A stretch of 64,000 nt of DNA. It comes from Schizochytrium sp. TIO01. Taxonomy: Eukaryota; Sar; Bigyra; Thraustochytrida; Thraustochytriidae. The translations under genes and the position numbers were made by a program. The notes beneath the pieces were generated by a model, which was not told the DNA's origin, did not search any database, and worked only from the letters and a program-made list of their open reading frames with translations. This document shows, in pieces, positions 43,001-62,116 of the stretch. The stretch is taken from positions 9,676,761 through 9,740,760 of the forward strand of contig SMSO01000031.1 of the NCBI GenBank assembly GCA_004764695.1. The letters are read 5' to 3'. Position 1 is the first letter of the stretch. Each line of letters starts with the position of its first letter.

Positions 43001-44102
43001 CATTCTTTTGCGTGTGCTTGTGAAGTTATTAAGGAGCGAGCTAGAGGGTGAGTTGGTGGTAGGACCTGCTATAGGCTATATACCACCTACTTCCTCCATG
43101 ACACGGTGAGAGATTCCTTCTTTGGGTAAGTTGAAACATTATTATTATTGTTCTAACCAAAATAAAAATTGGTTTCGAAGTTGAGGTTTCTCTGAATTAC
43201 TAGGTAGTATGTATTTATAGCTAGGAATTTCTTTGTTTAAAATATGTATATTTGATTAGTTTATAGAGCTACTAAGTCGAAAGTAGAGCAGAGCTATATT
43301 ATAATGAATGCATTTGCATTTGGTTGGTGAGATTTACTTTCTCGAAGCTATTTAATTAAAATACTACTATGGAGGGGTTCTGAAGAAGTACTCATGAAAG
43401 TGAGATATGCTTTGACTTGACCCAACTCAATCATCACAAGCATAGATAGGAATGTGAGAATGCGTATTGCTAAATCATACCTAATTTGTTCAAGATTGCT
43501 CAAGGCCTCTTTGATTGTTCAAGGCCTCCTCGATTGCTCGAGGTCTCTTCGATTGCTCAAGGTCTCTGATAAGGTTTCTTCTGTTTCACTGGATAGGTAC
43601 TTTCTAGACGAGCGTGTGAGTGAGTATGTGAGAGAATGGGTGAGCGAGCGAAGTTTAATTCTATGGCATTGTGTGCTTTGTTTGCGCGTGAGCGAGCTGG
43701 AGTTACACTTGCTCGGACATGGCAGCGGTGGAAGGGAGCCAAGCTCAAGTTCCCACGTTGTCGTAGATGCGTTGCGTCAAGAGGAGGTTGGAGTTCTTTG
43801 TGGCCCGTCAAAATTCCCTTGGTGCTGCAGACTCGCGGGTGGACTTCAGCGCGAAGAGCATTTATATAGGTAGGTACTACCTGCTACGTATTACAATTTA
43901 CAAAATTTACATAGTAGAGTAATAGAAGGGTCATGGCACCAGAACTGGGAGTGTTATTCAATTCTAATCGTGTTGTATCGTAGAACTTGTTAAAGAGTTT
44001 GAGCAGAGAGCTTTTCAACTCTAGCTAGTAACCTTCAGGTTGTCATCACAAGCAGCAACAGCAGTAGCACGAATACTGAGGTTTGCTGGCTTCAAGTTTG
44101 TC

Positions 44103-44156
44103 GCATTCCGCATTTTAATTTTTTTATTATTAATTAAAAAATTAAAATAAGAATGC
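44103..44156. repeat. AT-rich imperfect hairpin
   Basis: An inverted repeat with arms built on GCATT...ATTTTAATTTTTTTA and TAAAAAATTAAAAT...AATGC around a short ATTATTAAT centre. One or two bulges are needed. It could be a remnant of a miniature inverted-repeat element or a simple AT-rich cruciform. Confidence 0.5.
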
Positions 44157-44748
44157 CTAGCTAGACAAGAAAAAAATCGACCAAATACAAAGACAATGAC
44201 CATAGACCAGGATGGTAAGAAACCTTCACTGCTATTATCACCGAGGTGTTGCTGCTATTGTCACAGCAGAGAATATGCGATGAACTCCGAAGACGCTGTG
44301 TTTGCCGCTGTCCGCCAACTGTCTTCTTCTGGGCTCCAAAGCGGCGGTTGAGTTCTCTTGAGCTGGAAAAGAACTTGAATCGATGTGCTAGCTTTAATGA
44401 GTCAGTAACTAGGTAGTACTAGTGGTACTCAGTCCATTTCAATTCGCAAATTATCAAGGTGTCACTGTAGTCGAACCATCCCTCGTTTATGACTATGGAT
44501 CATGGTTTCGTGGTTTCATCTTTCGCTCTGCGGCGACGACCACGTGGAGGGAGTTGCACCTACGAAGCTGAGCACGCACCTTCAAAGTATTAACTACCAC
44601 GAAGAGATTGACGGAGAAGGTTGGCGACCTTTTGGTTCAACTTGTGTGCCGTTCTTTCATTAATGAAAGTGGTGGTAGCACGCAAACACTGCACTGCTAC
44701 TGCTGGCTATGCACTCTTAGCAACATTAAAAACAAAACAAAAACTTTT

Positions 44749-44782
44749 TCAGTAGGTAGGTACGTAAGTACCTACCTACTGA
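44749..44782. repeat. Perfect 15-bp inverted repeat with 4-nt loop
   Basis: Arms TCAGTAGGTAGGTAC and GTACCTACCTACTGA flank GTAA. The TAGGTA/TACCTA motif recurs in several spacers of this window. Confidence 0.85.
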
Positions 44783-46914
44783 GCTCTCTATATTGGCGCT
44801 CAGCGAAGAAAATGCTGCACGGAGTCGAGAAAAGTTGCAGGAAACATGAAAAGCTCGAGCTGGAGGTACCGTGGTCGCAGCGAGCGAGCGAGCAACCAGG
44901 CAGGCGAACGGCCATGACAACGGAAAGGGAGCCTTCCTTGCAGGTACCTACTTTCCGTAATAAAAACAAAAAACAAAAAACAAAAAAACAAAATAAGCTT
45001 TTCCAAAGCTTTGGCAAATTATATTTTTGTTTTTACTTTTACCAACTGTACCTGCCGTGATAATGGAAATAAAATTGTTCTGAGTCTTTAAAGAGGTTTT
45101 TCTTCCAGGGAGGCGAATAAACAGCACCTGATTATTATTCTTATAATTTATTCCCTATCATTAACTTGGAATCGCAAACTCATAGTTGAAAGGACTCGGA
45201 GATAGAAACCCACCAACATTAGCGAATGAGATCAGTGCTCACGGTTCTCAAGAAGCGAATGAACTTATTTTATTGGCCAGAGGCTTCCCATTGATGAAAA
45301 CACCACCGTGGGGTGAACGACTTTCTCTTCAAGTTGATGCAAGCGGCTGAGCACTGCGTTTTGTTGCGCTTGCTTGCCGGTACGATAGGCCGTTTGTTGA
45401 GCGGTGCTTGCTTGTTTGTTTGTTTGTTTGCTTGTAGCTTGCTTGCTTGTTGGTTCTTCGACTCTCTGCTTTCCCGGCATAGCTACTTCGCACAAAGGTA
45501 CCGCCTTCGTAAGAATACAGCTATGTATCTCTTATACAATATATATTATGTTACTTGTCAAAAGTTTCTCTGGCAGCTGGAAGAGAGAAGCGGTAGTAGT
45601 AGCAGCATTGGCACAAGAATGTTGAAGTTCTTGTGTTGTCGAAGTTTGTTGACGCACTGCCACCCTCAGCTCAGACTGAATTGGACTCGCGAAGAGGTTT
45701 GAGAACGATGAATCTTGGCGTTGGGGCTTTTGCCTGCCTCACATGCCCAGGTCTTCGAGGTTGCTCGCGAGTCACGACTCTACGGGTGTGACTGAACTCC
45801 TCGCGCAGCGTCTTGCACAATTCAAGGGCTGGCTAGCTATAGTTAGGTAGCTGTATTAGCTAGCGATTTAGCAGCCAAGTCCGAATCCACGGTTGCCATG
45901 GCTTGGCGATTTTGTAGTTTCTTGTGCTTTTTGCTGGTTTAACCAAACTGCTTCTTCGACGCTCGCCATAACGTACTCTTGATTGATCAACCAATACATC
46001 AATCAATACATCAGTGTCGGCCTTTGTTCGAGTTCCTACCGCGAGCCATAGATCTAACCCGGATTGAGCTCGGGCTTGGCCTCTTGACGGCAATATTGTC
46101 CTTCTCTTGGATGCGAACTAGGATTAGTAGGCGTACTGTTTTTGTTTTCCTGAGTTCTATAAGAGCTGAGAAATCGATTGTTTGCTTTCAACTCGAGTCG
46201 TGCCACTTTTGGCAGGACGGCCCATTTATGCATAAAGTGCATGCTAGTCGGAGCGCTAGTGCAAAGCCTAACAGTGCCCAGGATGGAGGAATCAGTCGAA
46301 AGAAAGAAAGAAAGACAAACTTCAAAGTCGGAAGCGAAAGGCTCAGTTCTCACTGATTAGACCAAAGCACTGGACAGTTCTATCGTCACTCGAGGACCTG
46401 TGTGTGTCTTTTCATACTACTGGACGCCTCGGAGATAACGTTCATGTGTAGCACCCGCAAAGCAGCACGCTAGAAAGCATGTAAACAGGACATCACTAGT
46501 GTGCTACTATCCCTTGAATGTGAAGAGCCTGCATTGTCTGGAGCAATGAAAATAATGCAGAAGAGCATATTTTGTACCTTCTCTGAGTCGTTGCTTACCT
46601 TTTAAAGTTACTTTATTTATATTTTAATCATCTCTATATGTAATAATTTTTAATTATAAGTAAACGATCATACTGATTTACGTAAATAGTAGGTAGTAAT
46701 AAGGATGATGAATATAAAAATAAATAAAAATAAAAAAATATTTTTTTTTCTCTAACTTTACTTGCTAGCTAGACCATACAGAAATGTCTCAAGACTTTCG
46801 AAGATGAGAGGAATACCCTAATACTCTTCGTGTTTACCACTGACTGCGATGTTCTGAATAGCGCTAGGTAAGAATTCTACGTTCTTGAAAAGAACTGGCA
46901 AATGCTGCAAGTAG

Positions 46915-46992
46915 TAATAAGAGGAGGGAGAGAAAGGAAAAAAGAAAAAGAAAAAAAGGGAAAAAGGAAAAAGGAAAAGAAAAGAAAAAAGT
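46915..46992. repeat. Polypurine (G/A) tract
   Basis: Nearly uninterrupted purines (GAAAAA, GGAAAAA units) for almost 80 bp on the plus strand, upstream of the poly-Q gene. Such tracts can adopt triplex structures; no function is shown here. Confidence 0.7.
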
Positions 46993-47227
46993 GATTCTTT
47001 GATTCAACATTAAATCGATTGATCAATCAGTCAGACAGTCAATCAATCAATTAATCGGTCGATCAAATTTTGAATTGCTCGATTGAGCGGGCGGCGCCTT
47101 TGCAGGTGCTCGTCTTGGCACTCGGTGGAGGTCCTTCCCGTGCTCGCCCTTTGGTAGGGTACCGAGAGCACGCAGGTCGCGACCACGCTTCGTGTTGGCA
47201 AGTGGCCCTCCTTTAAAAACTGGAAAG

Positions 47228-48895
47228 ATGTCTTCACGAGGGGTCTCATCGACATCTTCGTCGTCGCCAAAACCTGCTGCGGTGCCGCCCTCATCGTCCT
47301 CGGGGGGCGGTGTGGCTATCCCTGCTCGGGGTCCCAAGCGGAGGCAGGTTTCGCGCGAAGAGTCTGAGTCACATAGCAGCTGCGACTCCCTCGCCAACGG
47401 CAGTACAAGCGGTGTCTCTGCGAGCGGTGGTATTGAGTGTGACGCTGTCTTTTCGCCTCTTCAGGGATTAGACTGCACTTTGGAAGGACTACGCGCAAAG
47501 AAAAGATCTGCAGAAGAGTACTTGAATAAACTGGATGAGGAACGTAACAAGACTCTCATGTATCAGCAGACTATTCAGCAGACTATCAAGGCTCTCGAGG
47601 ACATGCATAAATTTCAATCTAGTCTGCACTTACAGCCATCGTTGATGATGGGCAGTATGGGTAATATAAGATTCGGAGCTCCCGGAAACCCAGCCTCAGC
47701 AGGGCTTGTGCAGCAGCAACAACAACAACAACAAAAGAAACAGCAACAACAGAGAGAGAGGGAACAGAAGCAAAAACAGAAACAGCAGCAACAAGAACAG
47801 TTTCAACTACAGCAAGAGCAATTTCAATTGCAGCTTCAGCTCCAACAGCAGCAGGAACAGCAAAAGCAACAACAATCAAGATCACAGGCAACTATGGCTT
47901 GCTTAACTTCACCGGCAAATCTCGCGCAGAGGCACCTTACGCAATTGCAACTTGCTAGCGCATTTGGGCTGAATGGGATCGGGGATCTTAATAAGGGCAA
48001 CTCGTCAAGTAACGCCCAGGACTTGGATTCCTCCGCTTTGAGTCGCGTTAACTTGGAAAAGCTTATGACGCAAGACCCATTTGCTGCCTCTATACTTGCA
48101 TCTGTGTCGCGCAATGCAGCGAATGCTACGTCGTCCCCTGTGCCTGGCTCCCAGACAATGTCCTCTGTTGCTGCACACATGTCTAGCTTCAAACCTGGAG
48201 CTACCTCAGCCTCCATGACCCTACCACTCTCAAAGTCCGTCCAGAAACCCATGGGTGGGCCATCCTCAATCACCTTGCCCATCTCAAGAGCTTCATCCAA
48301 GGTACCTCCGTCGTCAGCATCAATGACCCTGCCGTCTAATTCTAAGGTGAACGCAAATTCGGCACCATCAAACTCCTCAACAAATACCTCCTCGGCGCCT
48401 CAGGCTGCTGCTTCATCTAATGGCGGAGGTGGCGGAGGCGGTGTGCTACGAGGAGTTGTGGCACGCTTGACAGCAACACAACGATCCTCCTCCTCTGCTT
48501 CGCTCTCGTCGTCTTCTTCTTCCTCTGGGTCTCTTCCATCCGCATCAAAGATCAAGGACGGACTGTCTCCTACCGCTGCAGGCACAAGCTCTGTTCATCA
48601 ATATGCAGACATTGGTGCACAGCAAATTCTGACGGGTAAAATCACAAGATACTTGGTAGATTCTGGTAGCAACATGAACAAGGCATTCACCCCTAAAGAA
48701 ATTGCAGTTGCGATCAAGGGAGACACATCCATGGTCTCGGCAATTTTGCAAACTTTGCAGCATAAGCGAACTGTGGACGAGGTCATGAAGCTGCCTAAAG
48801 GTGGTAATCGCAAGGTAAAGGCGTACTACATCTCTAAGAAATCTGTTCCTGATAGTCCGACGAGCGATTCTTCCAGTGATGATGAGGAGGAGTAA
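47228..48895 (+). CDS. Poly-Gln protein with a C-terminal winged-helix-like domain
   Basis: A 555-aa protein from the first ATG (MSSRGVSSTSSSS). The N-terminus (1-75) is Ser-rich and disordered. A coiled-coil-like helix follows (about 80-135; LEGLRAKKRSAEEYLNKLDE). A Gln-rich stretch (about 160-220) is interspersed with Lys, Glu and Phe. The middle is Ser/Thr/Pro-rich with repeated MTLP and ITLP motifs. The last 100 residues contain an ordered domain: ILTGKITRYLVDSG, then KAFTPKEIAVAIKGDTSMV, AILQTLQHKRTVDEV and KAYYISKK, which looks like a helix-helix-wing fold resembling winged-helix DNA- or protein-binding modules. The tail is acidic (SSSDDEEE). A nuclear regulatory role is likely but the family is not identified. 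An upstream exon cannot be excluded, because the frame stays open to about 47192 without an ATG. Confidence 0.75.
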   Translation: MSSRGVSSTSSSSPKPAAVPPSSSSGGGVAIPARGPKRRQVSREESESHSSCDSLANGSTSGVSASGGIECDAVFSPLQGLDCTLEGLRAKKRSAEEYLNKLDEERNKTLMYQQTIQQTIKALEDMHKFQSSLHLQPSLMMGSMGNIRFGAPGNPASAGLVQQQQQQQQKKQQQQREREQKQKQKQQQQEQFQLQQEQFQLQLQLQQQQEQQKQQQSRSQATMACLTSPANLAQRHLTQLQLASAFGLNGIGDLNKGNSSSNAQDLDSSALSRVNLEKLMTQDPFAASILASVSRNAANATSSPVPGSQTMSSVAAHMSSFKPGATSASMTLPLSKSVQKPMGGPSSITLPISRASSKVPPSSASMTLPSNSKVNANSAPSNSSTNTSSAPQAAASSNGGGGGGGVLRGVVARLTATQRSSSSASLSSSSSSSGSLPSASKIKDGLSPTAAGTSSVHQYADIGAQQILTGKITRYLVDSGSNMNKAFTPKEIAVAIKGDTSMVSAILQTLQHKRTVDEVMKLPKGGNRKVKAYYISKKSVPDSPTSDSSSDDEEE

Positions 48896-51363
48896 CTGTA
48901 GCTTGTGCCGCACAAGTCATATATGCCAGTATGATACACATTGTCTCTGTTTTCTATTGCTGCTACAACCTACGTAGCGACCACCGATACTCGCCCTTTG
49001 TTTACCTTGATCTTCACACCTACAAAACACACACATTTTATTTTTGTCGTAGCGTGTTTTGTTATTTCCATTCACATCGGAATTGACTCTAATATTACGC
49101 AACAACACCCTCGTACTCTACACATTGCTTGGCGGAAAACACCGCTTAGCTAGATAGTTATTAGTGCCCCGGAAATCTTAATGATCGAAATTTGACTGAT
49201 GTTTTCACATTCTCAAGACTCGTTAGCTTCCTTGTATTGACTCACTCTGATACGATGCGCTCTTTTCTTTTAAAATCTAACTTTGCAGAAGGCTCTATTC
49301 TTGTCTTACTTTATGTTAGTATGTGATTTTAGTGCTTTAGAATGAGCAAACTAATACAGACGATCTCATGTTTCCCCTCTTTATATATATATATATATAT
49401 AAATATAGAAAAAAATGGAAGCTGGGTGCATTGTAGGTGCAGAAACAGCCTTGTTATAACCCACCAAACAGCTTGTTGCAACAATCTAGCAGGATAGTAG
49501 ATAGCATCGAACTTTGATTTCCATATGGCTGTACAGATTGCCAAGTAAGTCCAATCTCACGAGTTAGTCGGCAATGCACAATCCTAAACTTGTGTAAAAA
49601 CTCAATAAAACCACGCGCTCCAAAAGGAGTTCAGAATCGCTGAAAAAAAAATCAGAAAACAAGAGGCGCCTAGGTACATGAACGAATCTACGAGAGATAC
49701 GAATCTTCAAACCCTGCCAAAGCCCTCTTTAGACTCGATGCTGCTCTGCTTAATCTCGTTCCTAAATGTTATCTCCATAGCTTTCACAGTCTCGTAGTAC
49801 CAAGCCACCAAAACAGCTCTTTCTGGCATATATTCCAATGCACTCCAACCATGCCTTGTTCCTTCTTACCCTATGTCTGCTCCGCACGCTGTGGCTTTCA
49901 GGGATGTCTATTAAGCCCGCCCTGATAGTTGAATTACTTGGGTCAGTTTATGAAACCGCCGAAGCTTCTTTAGGTGTGGACTCTCTATCTCTACTAGATA
50001 GAAAGAAGAAGTTCATGGGGGCCTTAGGCCTGGTTTGGAATCGTGCCAAAGGAGGGTTTAGTGACTTTGGTCCGCGTCTCAGATGCAGTGCAGCATTTCG
50101 TTTTGTTCCTCCGAGCCTCTGAAAATTTTTGAACAAAGCCTGTCTTGGGCGCTACACCTACCGTGCCTCTTTGGTTTTCGTGAAGTCCCCGAGATCACAT
50201 TCGCACCCGTGATAGCCATTTGGTGGCACGTGCTAATGACACATCTTTGGCTTTGAACACCCGAAGCCAAGTGTCCAAGCCTGGCTTCAGACACACCTAC
50301 CTACCCACTAGTGGTGGCAACGACGAGGGCGTTAAACTTCTGGTCCAAGAGCACACCAATGTGGCACTATTAAAGTTTCGAAGACGACGTAACAAGCATT
50401 GTAAGGCGGATGCAGTCTGGAAGAATTAGGATGTACTACCTCGAATTCAATTGGGCTGATATATGATGATGTCTCAAGATCTCAGTGAATCGTGAGAACA
50501 ACTAGTAGGGGTCCCGCCTGACTCCGTGAAGAAAGTTGAGCAGCAGCGCACGCTCGAGTGAGATCGCTGGGCCTCAAGCACTTTTTGGTTGCCTGCGGAG
50601 CTCATTGTATAGCCAAGCTATGCCAGAATTAGCCAAGCTTTGGCTTGAGTTTTCACTAAATCTTGAAGAAGGTACGGTACAGATTGTACTCGTTAAACTC
50701 TATGTGGCGCTTTACCTGTCTACCGAATGGGCCTTTAGCTTTTACCATAATACTACTAGTAGTTAAAGGATTGTAGACAGTATGGGTGATTAGGTACTAG
50801 TACCTACTAGCATGTGACTATGGTAGTGAGAGTGGAGAGGAGCGGAATGGAGCAAAGATAGGATTTACCTACTTAAAAGGTAGGTGCTGCTAGGCACTGG
50901 TAGTAAATAGTACACTGTGAAAAGCAAATTTATGACACCAAGACATTATAGAATAGCTTTCCAGGAGCTTAAGAGTGGTGGACTTACCAATAGGACCAGG
51001 ATTGGTGCGAGGAGCCAACTTGAAGAACTAAGGCAAGCTTGACTGAAAACTAGCATCGGCCCTTCGATACAGCAACCAAGCTTAGCAGCTCAGCGTCGAC
51101 TAGGCTGCTGCGATATCCATAAGATAGTACCTCGTGGTAGTCGTAGAAGGCGGAAAGGCTTGATAATCAATCTTTTGTCAAAGATGTGAGAGCTATCTAT
51201 CTGGTCCTTAGTAGTTATGATTAATGTCTGCTTAAAACTTGCTGTCTTGGCAACTTGGGCAGTGAAACTTGAAACGAGGCAGCAATTCCAAAACCAGAAC
51301 TTGCAGTCAAAGAACTGGCGCAGTGTGATCACGAAGCTAGAGAAGAACTCTTAGTACCGCAAC
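48896..51363. other. Intergenic region
   Basis: No supported gene. A TA run lies near 49382-49402. Frames at 49838-50122 and elsewhere are under 100 codons without family features. A 16-bp perfect palindrome (TAGGTACTAGTACCTA) lies at 50791-50806, and a related inverted pair (ACCTAC/GTAGGT) near 50867-50885. Confidence 0.5.
50791..50806. repeat. 16-bp perfect palindrome
   Basis: TAGGTACTAGTACCTA is fully self-complementary. It shares the TAGGTA core of the inverted repeat at 44749-44782. Confidence 0.85.
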
Positions 51364-52188
51364 ATGTCTTCGCAAAAGTTTGAGACGATTGTAGTGGAGC
51401 GCGATGCCCGCGGCTGGGATGTGGTTACCCTGAACCGGCCTGCCAAGTTAAATGCTGTGAGCCCACTGGTGATGACAGAGCTCCTCACGTACTTCTCCGC
51501 ACTCGAGACTGACGAACTTGTCAGTCATGAAAAGGGAGGACCTAACCCCCGTGCCATTATTCTCAAGGCTAATGGTCGCGCATTTTGTGCTGGCTTGGAC
51601 CTCACGGAGGGCGGCGAATCGCTTGCTGGAGGTGGCACTCATTTCTTCAACGTACAGCGCCGCCTTGTGCAAATCGCCATGGTCATGCGGCGCATCAAGC
51701 AGCCAATCATCTGTCTGGCACAGGGCTCTGCATCTGGCTTCGGTCTGGCTCTAACCCTGGCCTCGGATGTGCGTCTGATCACAAAGGACTTTCGCTGCAA
51801 TGTAGCTATGGCCAAGATTGGTCTCACTGGGGCTGACATTGGAATTTCCTTTTTCTTGCCTCGCGTGGTGGGTCCTGCAGTAGCGGGCGAAATGATGATG
51901 ACTGGACGCTTCTTGCATGCTGACCGAGCTTACCAGCTTGGTTTCGCAAACTCAGTACACGATACCTACGATGACATGGTTAAGGCAGGCGAGGAGATGG
52001 CTTCGGCTATGATCGAGACCATGGCCCCTATGCCTCTGTTCCTCACCAAAGAAGCTCTCAACATTTCCTTAACCGCCCCCAGCCTGCACAGCCAAATTGC
52101 TCTTGAGGATCGCCAGCAGCTTATGGCTCTCAAAGACCCCGCCTTCAGGGAATATCTTGTGAAGGGTTTCTCTAAAGGTAAGCTCTGA
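51364..52188 (+). CDS. Crotonase-fold protein (enoyl-CoA hydratase/isomerase family)
   Basis: A 274-aa protein from ATG (MSSQKFETIVVERD). The crotonase fold is clear: LNRPAKLNAVSP near the N-terminus, AFCAGLDLTEGG (oxyanion-hole region), AQGSASGFGLALTLASDVRL, then AKIGLTGADIGISFFLPRVVG and GRFLHADRAYQLGFANSV. Family members act on acyl-CoA thioesters in beta-oxidation and related pathways. The two catalytic Glu of classical hydratases are not seen: the GGGCEL-like site reads GFGLAL, and the PEI-like site reads AKI. Only an Asp in GADIG remains, as at one catalytic site of dienoyl-CoA isomerases. The reaction is therefore uncertain. The last codons overlap a consensus donor (AAAG|GTAAGC at 52178) with an AG acceptor at 52257. 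Splicing would change the end from SKGKL to SKGLTT. Confidence 0.85.
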   Translation: MSSQKFETIVVERDARGWDVVTLNRPAKLNAVSPLVMTELLTYFSALETDELVSHEKGGPNPRAIILKANGRAFCAGLDLTEGGESLAGGGTHFFNVQRRLVQIAMVMRRIKQPIICLAQGSASGFGLALTLASDVRLITKDFRCNVAMAKIGLTGADIGISFFLPRVVGPAVAGEMMMTGRFLHADRAYQLGFANSVHDTYDDMVKAGEEMASAMIETMAPMPLFLTKEALNISLTAPSLHSQIALEDRQQLMALKDPAFREYLVKGFSKGKL

Positions 52189-53880
52189 GCACTTGTCCAA
52201 GAAACATTTACGCCTTAATCTAAAGATTTCCTCAAATCTATCTTTTAAATTTTTTAGGATTAACAACATAATCAATGCCATGTGCCATGATTTACTCTTT
52301 TTGCCCAGTGAGTGAGTGAGATGTGTTGTTTGGGCGAACAGTCCAAAACGAGCGTGTTATAGGCAAGAAGGCATTTTTTGTTGCTTTGATTCGTTTAGGC
52401 GACGACATGAAAACGTTTTCGTTGTTGCGATGGAGTAGAATAGCTGTCTGCAGACTTTGAGATATTTCTACGTTCTGAAAGTTAAGAATCAGACTGCCCG
52501 AGTAAATAGCGCTCTGCTTCATCGGAGTTGGTGATGATGGTTTCCATTCAAAGAGCCATTAAATTTTTCATATGCTGAAGCTGTAAGTAGGAAGGGGAGA
52601 TGTCACACAGACATATAACTGGATTATACTTGCAGGCTCAGGAGCTCACTCTGCTGCACAGTTTGTACGTTTATAGGAGATTTTGAAGCAATCCGAGTCA
52701 GCGAACTCGAGTTCCCGTAACAGAACTCTTCCCATTTAGAATTCCTCCCTTTTTGTTCATAGCAGCATCCAACCAAGCTCTTGGACAAGCTTTTTGATTG
52801 GCCCTGTAAGAATTGTCATTTTTCAAAAGGAACGTGCCAACATCAAAATACCAGTGTTTGAAGTATTTCTCATGGTAAAATGAGTTGGCTGAAAGTATTT
52901 CTTTTCTCTTATTGGTTGAAGTTAAGGTCAACGAGTCATGTGCAATTTAATGAATGCATGATAACAACCTAGTGATTGGAGAGTCCCATCCTCATGAATT
53001 ACACTGCAACAATGATGACTCTTTACGAAAGTTAACAATGCATCGAAGATCTCTTGTAGGTTTCACTAACAACTGTTGTTGCGATGTTCATCAATCACAG
53101 TAACTGGCACAAAATGGAATCATGAAATCGTGATTTACATACATGGCAATGTTGTTTCGGAAGCCGCCAGACTATCCAATAGGATTACGATCATAGATTT
53201 TAATCTCAAATCACACGACTGCTGCAATTCTCTCAATGAGGCTATACGTATCAAACCATGGAGTTGCTTTCTTATAGTGCTAGGGTAAAAAATAAAAGGA
53301 GAAAAAAACATTCAACACCGGGGCTTCGCATGCAGTCCCCTATCATACTACTGACCCGGCCCTACGCGACTTTACTTCTCAGTGCGAATGAGATGAGGTG
53401 TTACCCGCGTGGTATGATCGAATGTACCTTCAGAATGGTGCATACTCTATATATACATAGTATTCAATGGGTTGTTTTACTTCTTACTTCTATGACTATA
53501 TAATTCATCATAGGTAGTACTAAGGGGTAAGGGGTAGTATTGCTAGAACCTCTGGAGCAATATCACTGCAAAAGAGATTCTAGTAGTAAGCTTCTGGAAA
53601 TAGTAATAGTCTTGAAAGAGCGAGAAAGAAAGGAGGTCAGCACATGCAGAACCCGAGGCTGAGTAGGTAAGGTTAGGTTTAAACTAGTAAAATATCCTTT
53701 TACTTCGATCCTTCTTACGGGAAACCATAGTAACTCAGAAAGTCAGGCACCAAGGAGTTGCAGCTTCACATCCAGCAGGTTCGAAACCTTCTGCGACGCC
53801 TGGGACTGTGCCACGAGCTTCGCTGAGAACGTACACGCACGCGCCCGCTGGTTGAAGTCTAGATCTTTCCTTACTGCACG
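52189..53880. other. Intergenic region before the LRR gene
   Basis: No supported gene. It contains a tRNA B-box look-alike near 53778, rejected elsewhere. The right end should hold the LRR gene promoter. Confidence 0.5.

Positions 53881-62116
<8,236 letters not shown>

Larger units (their letters stand above)
40008..47227. other. 7-kb gene-poor region
   Basis: I see no gene that I can support. Open frames on both strands are short (up to 150 codons), overlapping and of uneven composition; several are driven by TTGC/TTGT runs (e.g. 45405-45450). The stretch holds short perfect inverted repeats (listed), a GAAA run at 46298-46314, a polypurine tract near 46915-46992 and an ATCA/GTCA-rich run near 47018-47068 just before the next gene. 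A small GC-rich patch lies at 42520-42800 without a convincing frame. Confidence 0.5.

Noticed and set aside
40008-47227. Several ORFs of 100-150 codons (for example 43454-43873, 44608-45060, 45313-45702)
   Set aside because: They lack family motifs, overlap ORFs on the other strand and consist partly of simple repeats.
53770-53800. tRNA T-arm (GGTTCGAAACC)
   Set aside because: It matches a B-box, but the T-stem has a mismatch and no matching acceptor stem or A-box lies upstream at the right distance.
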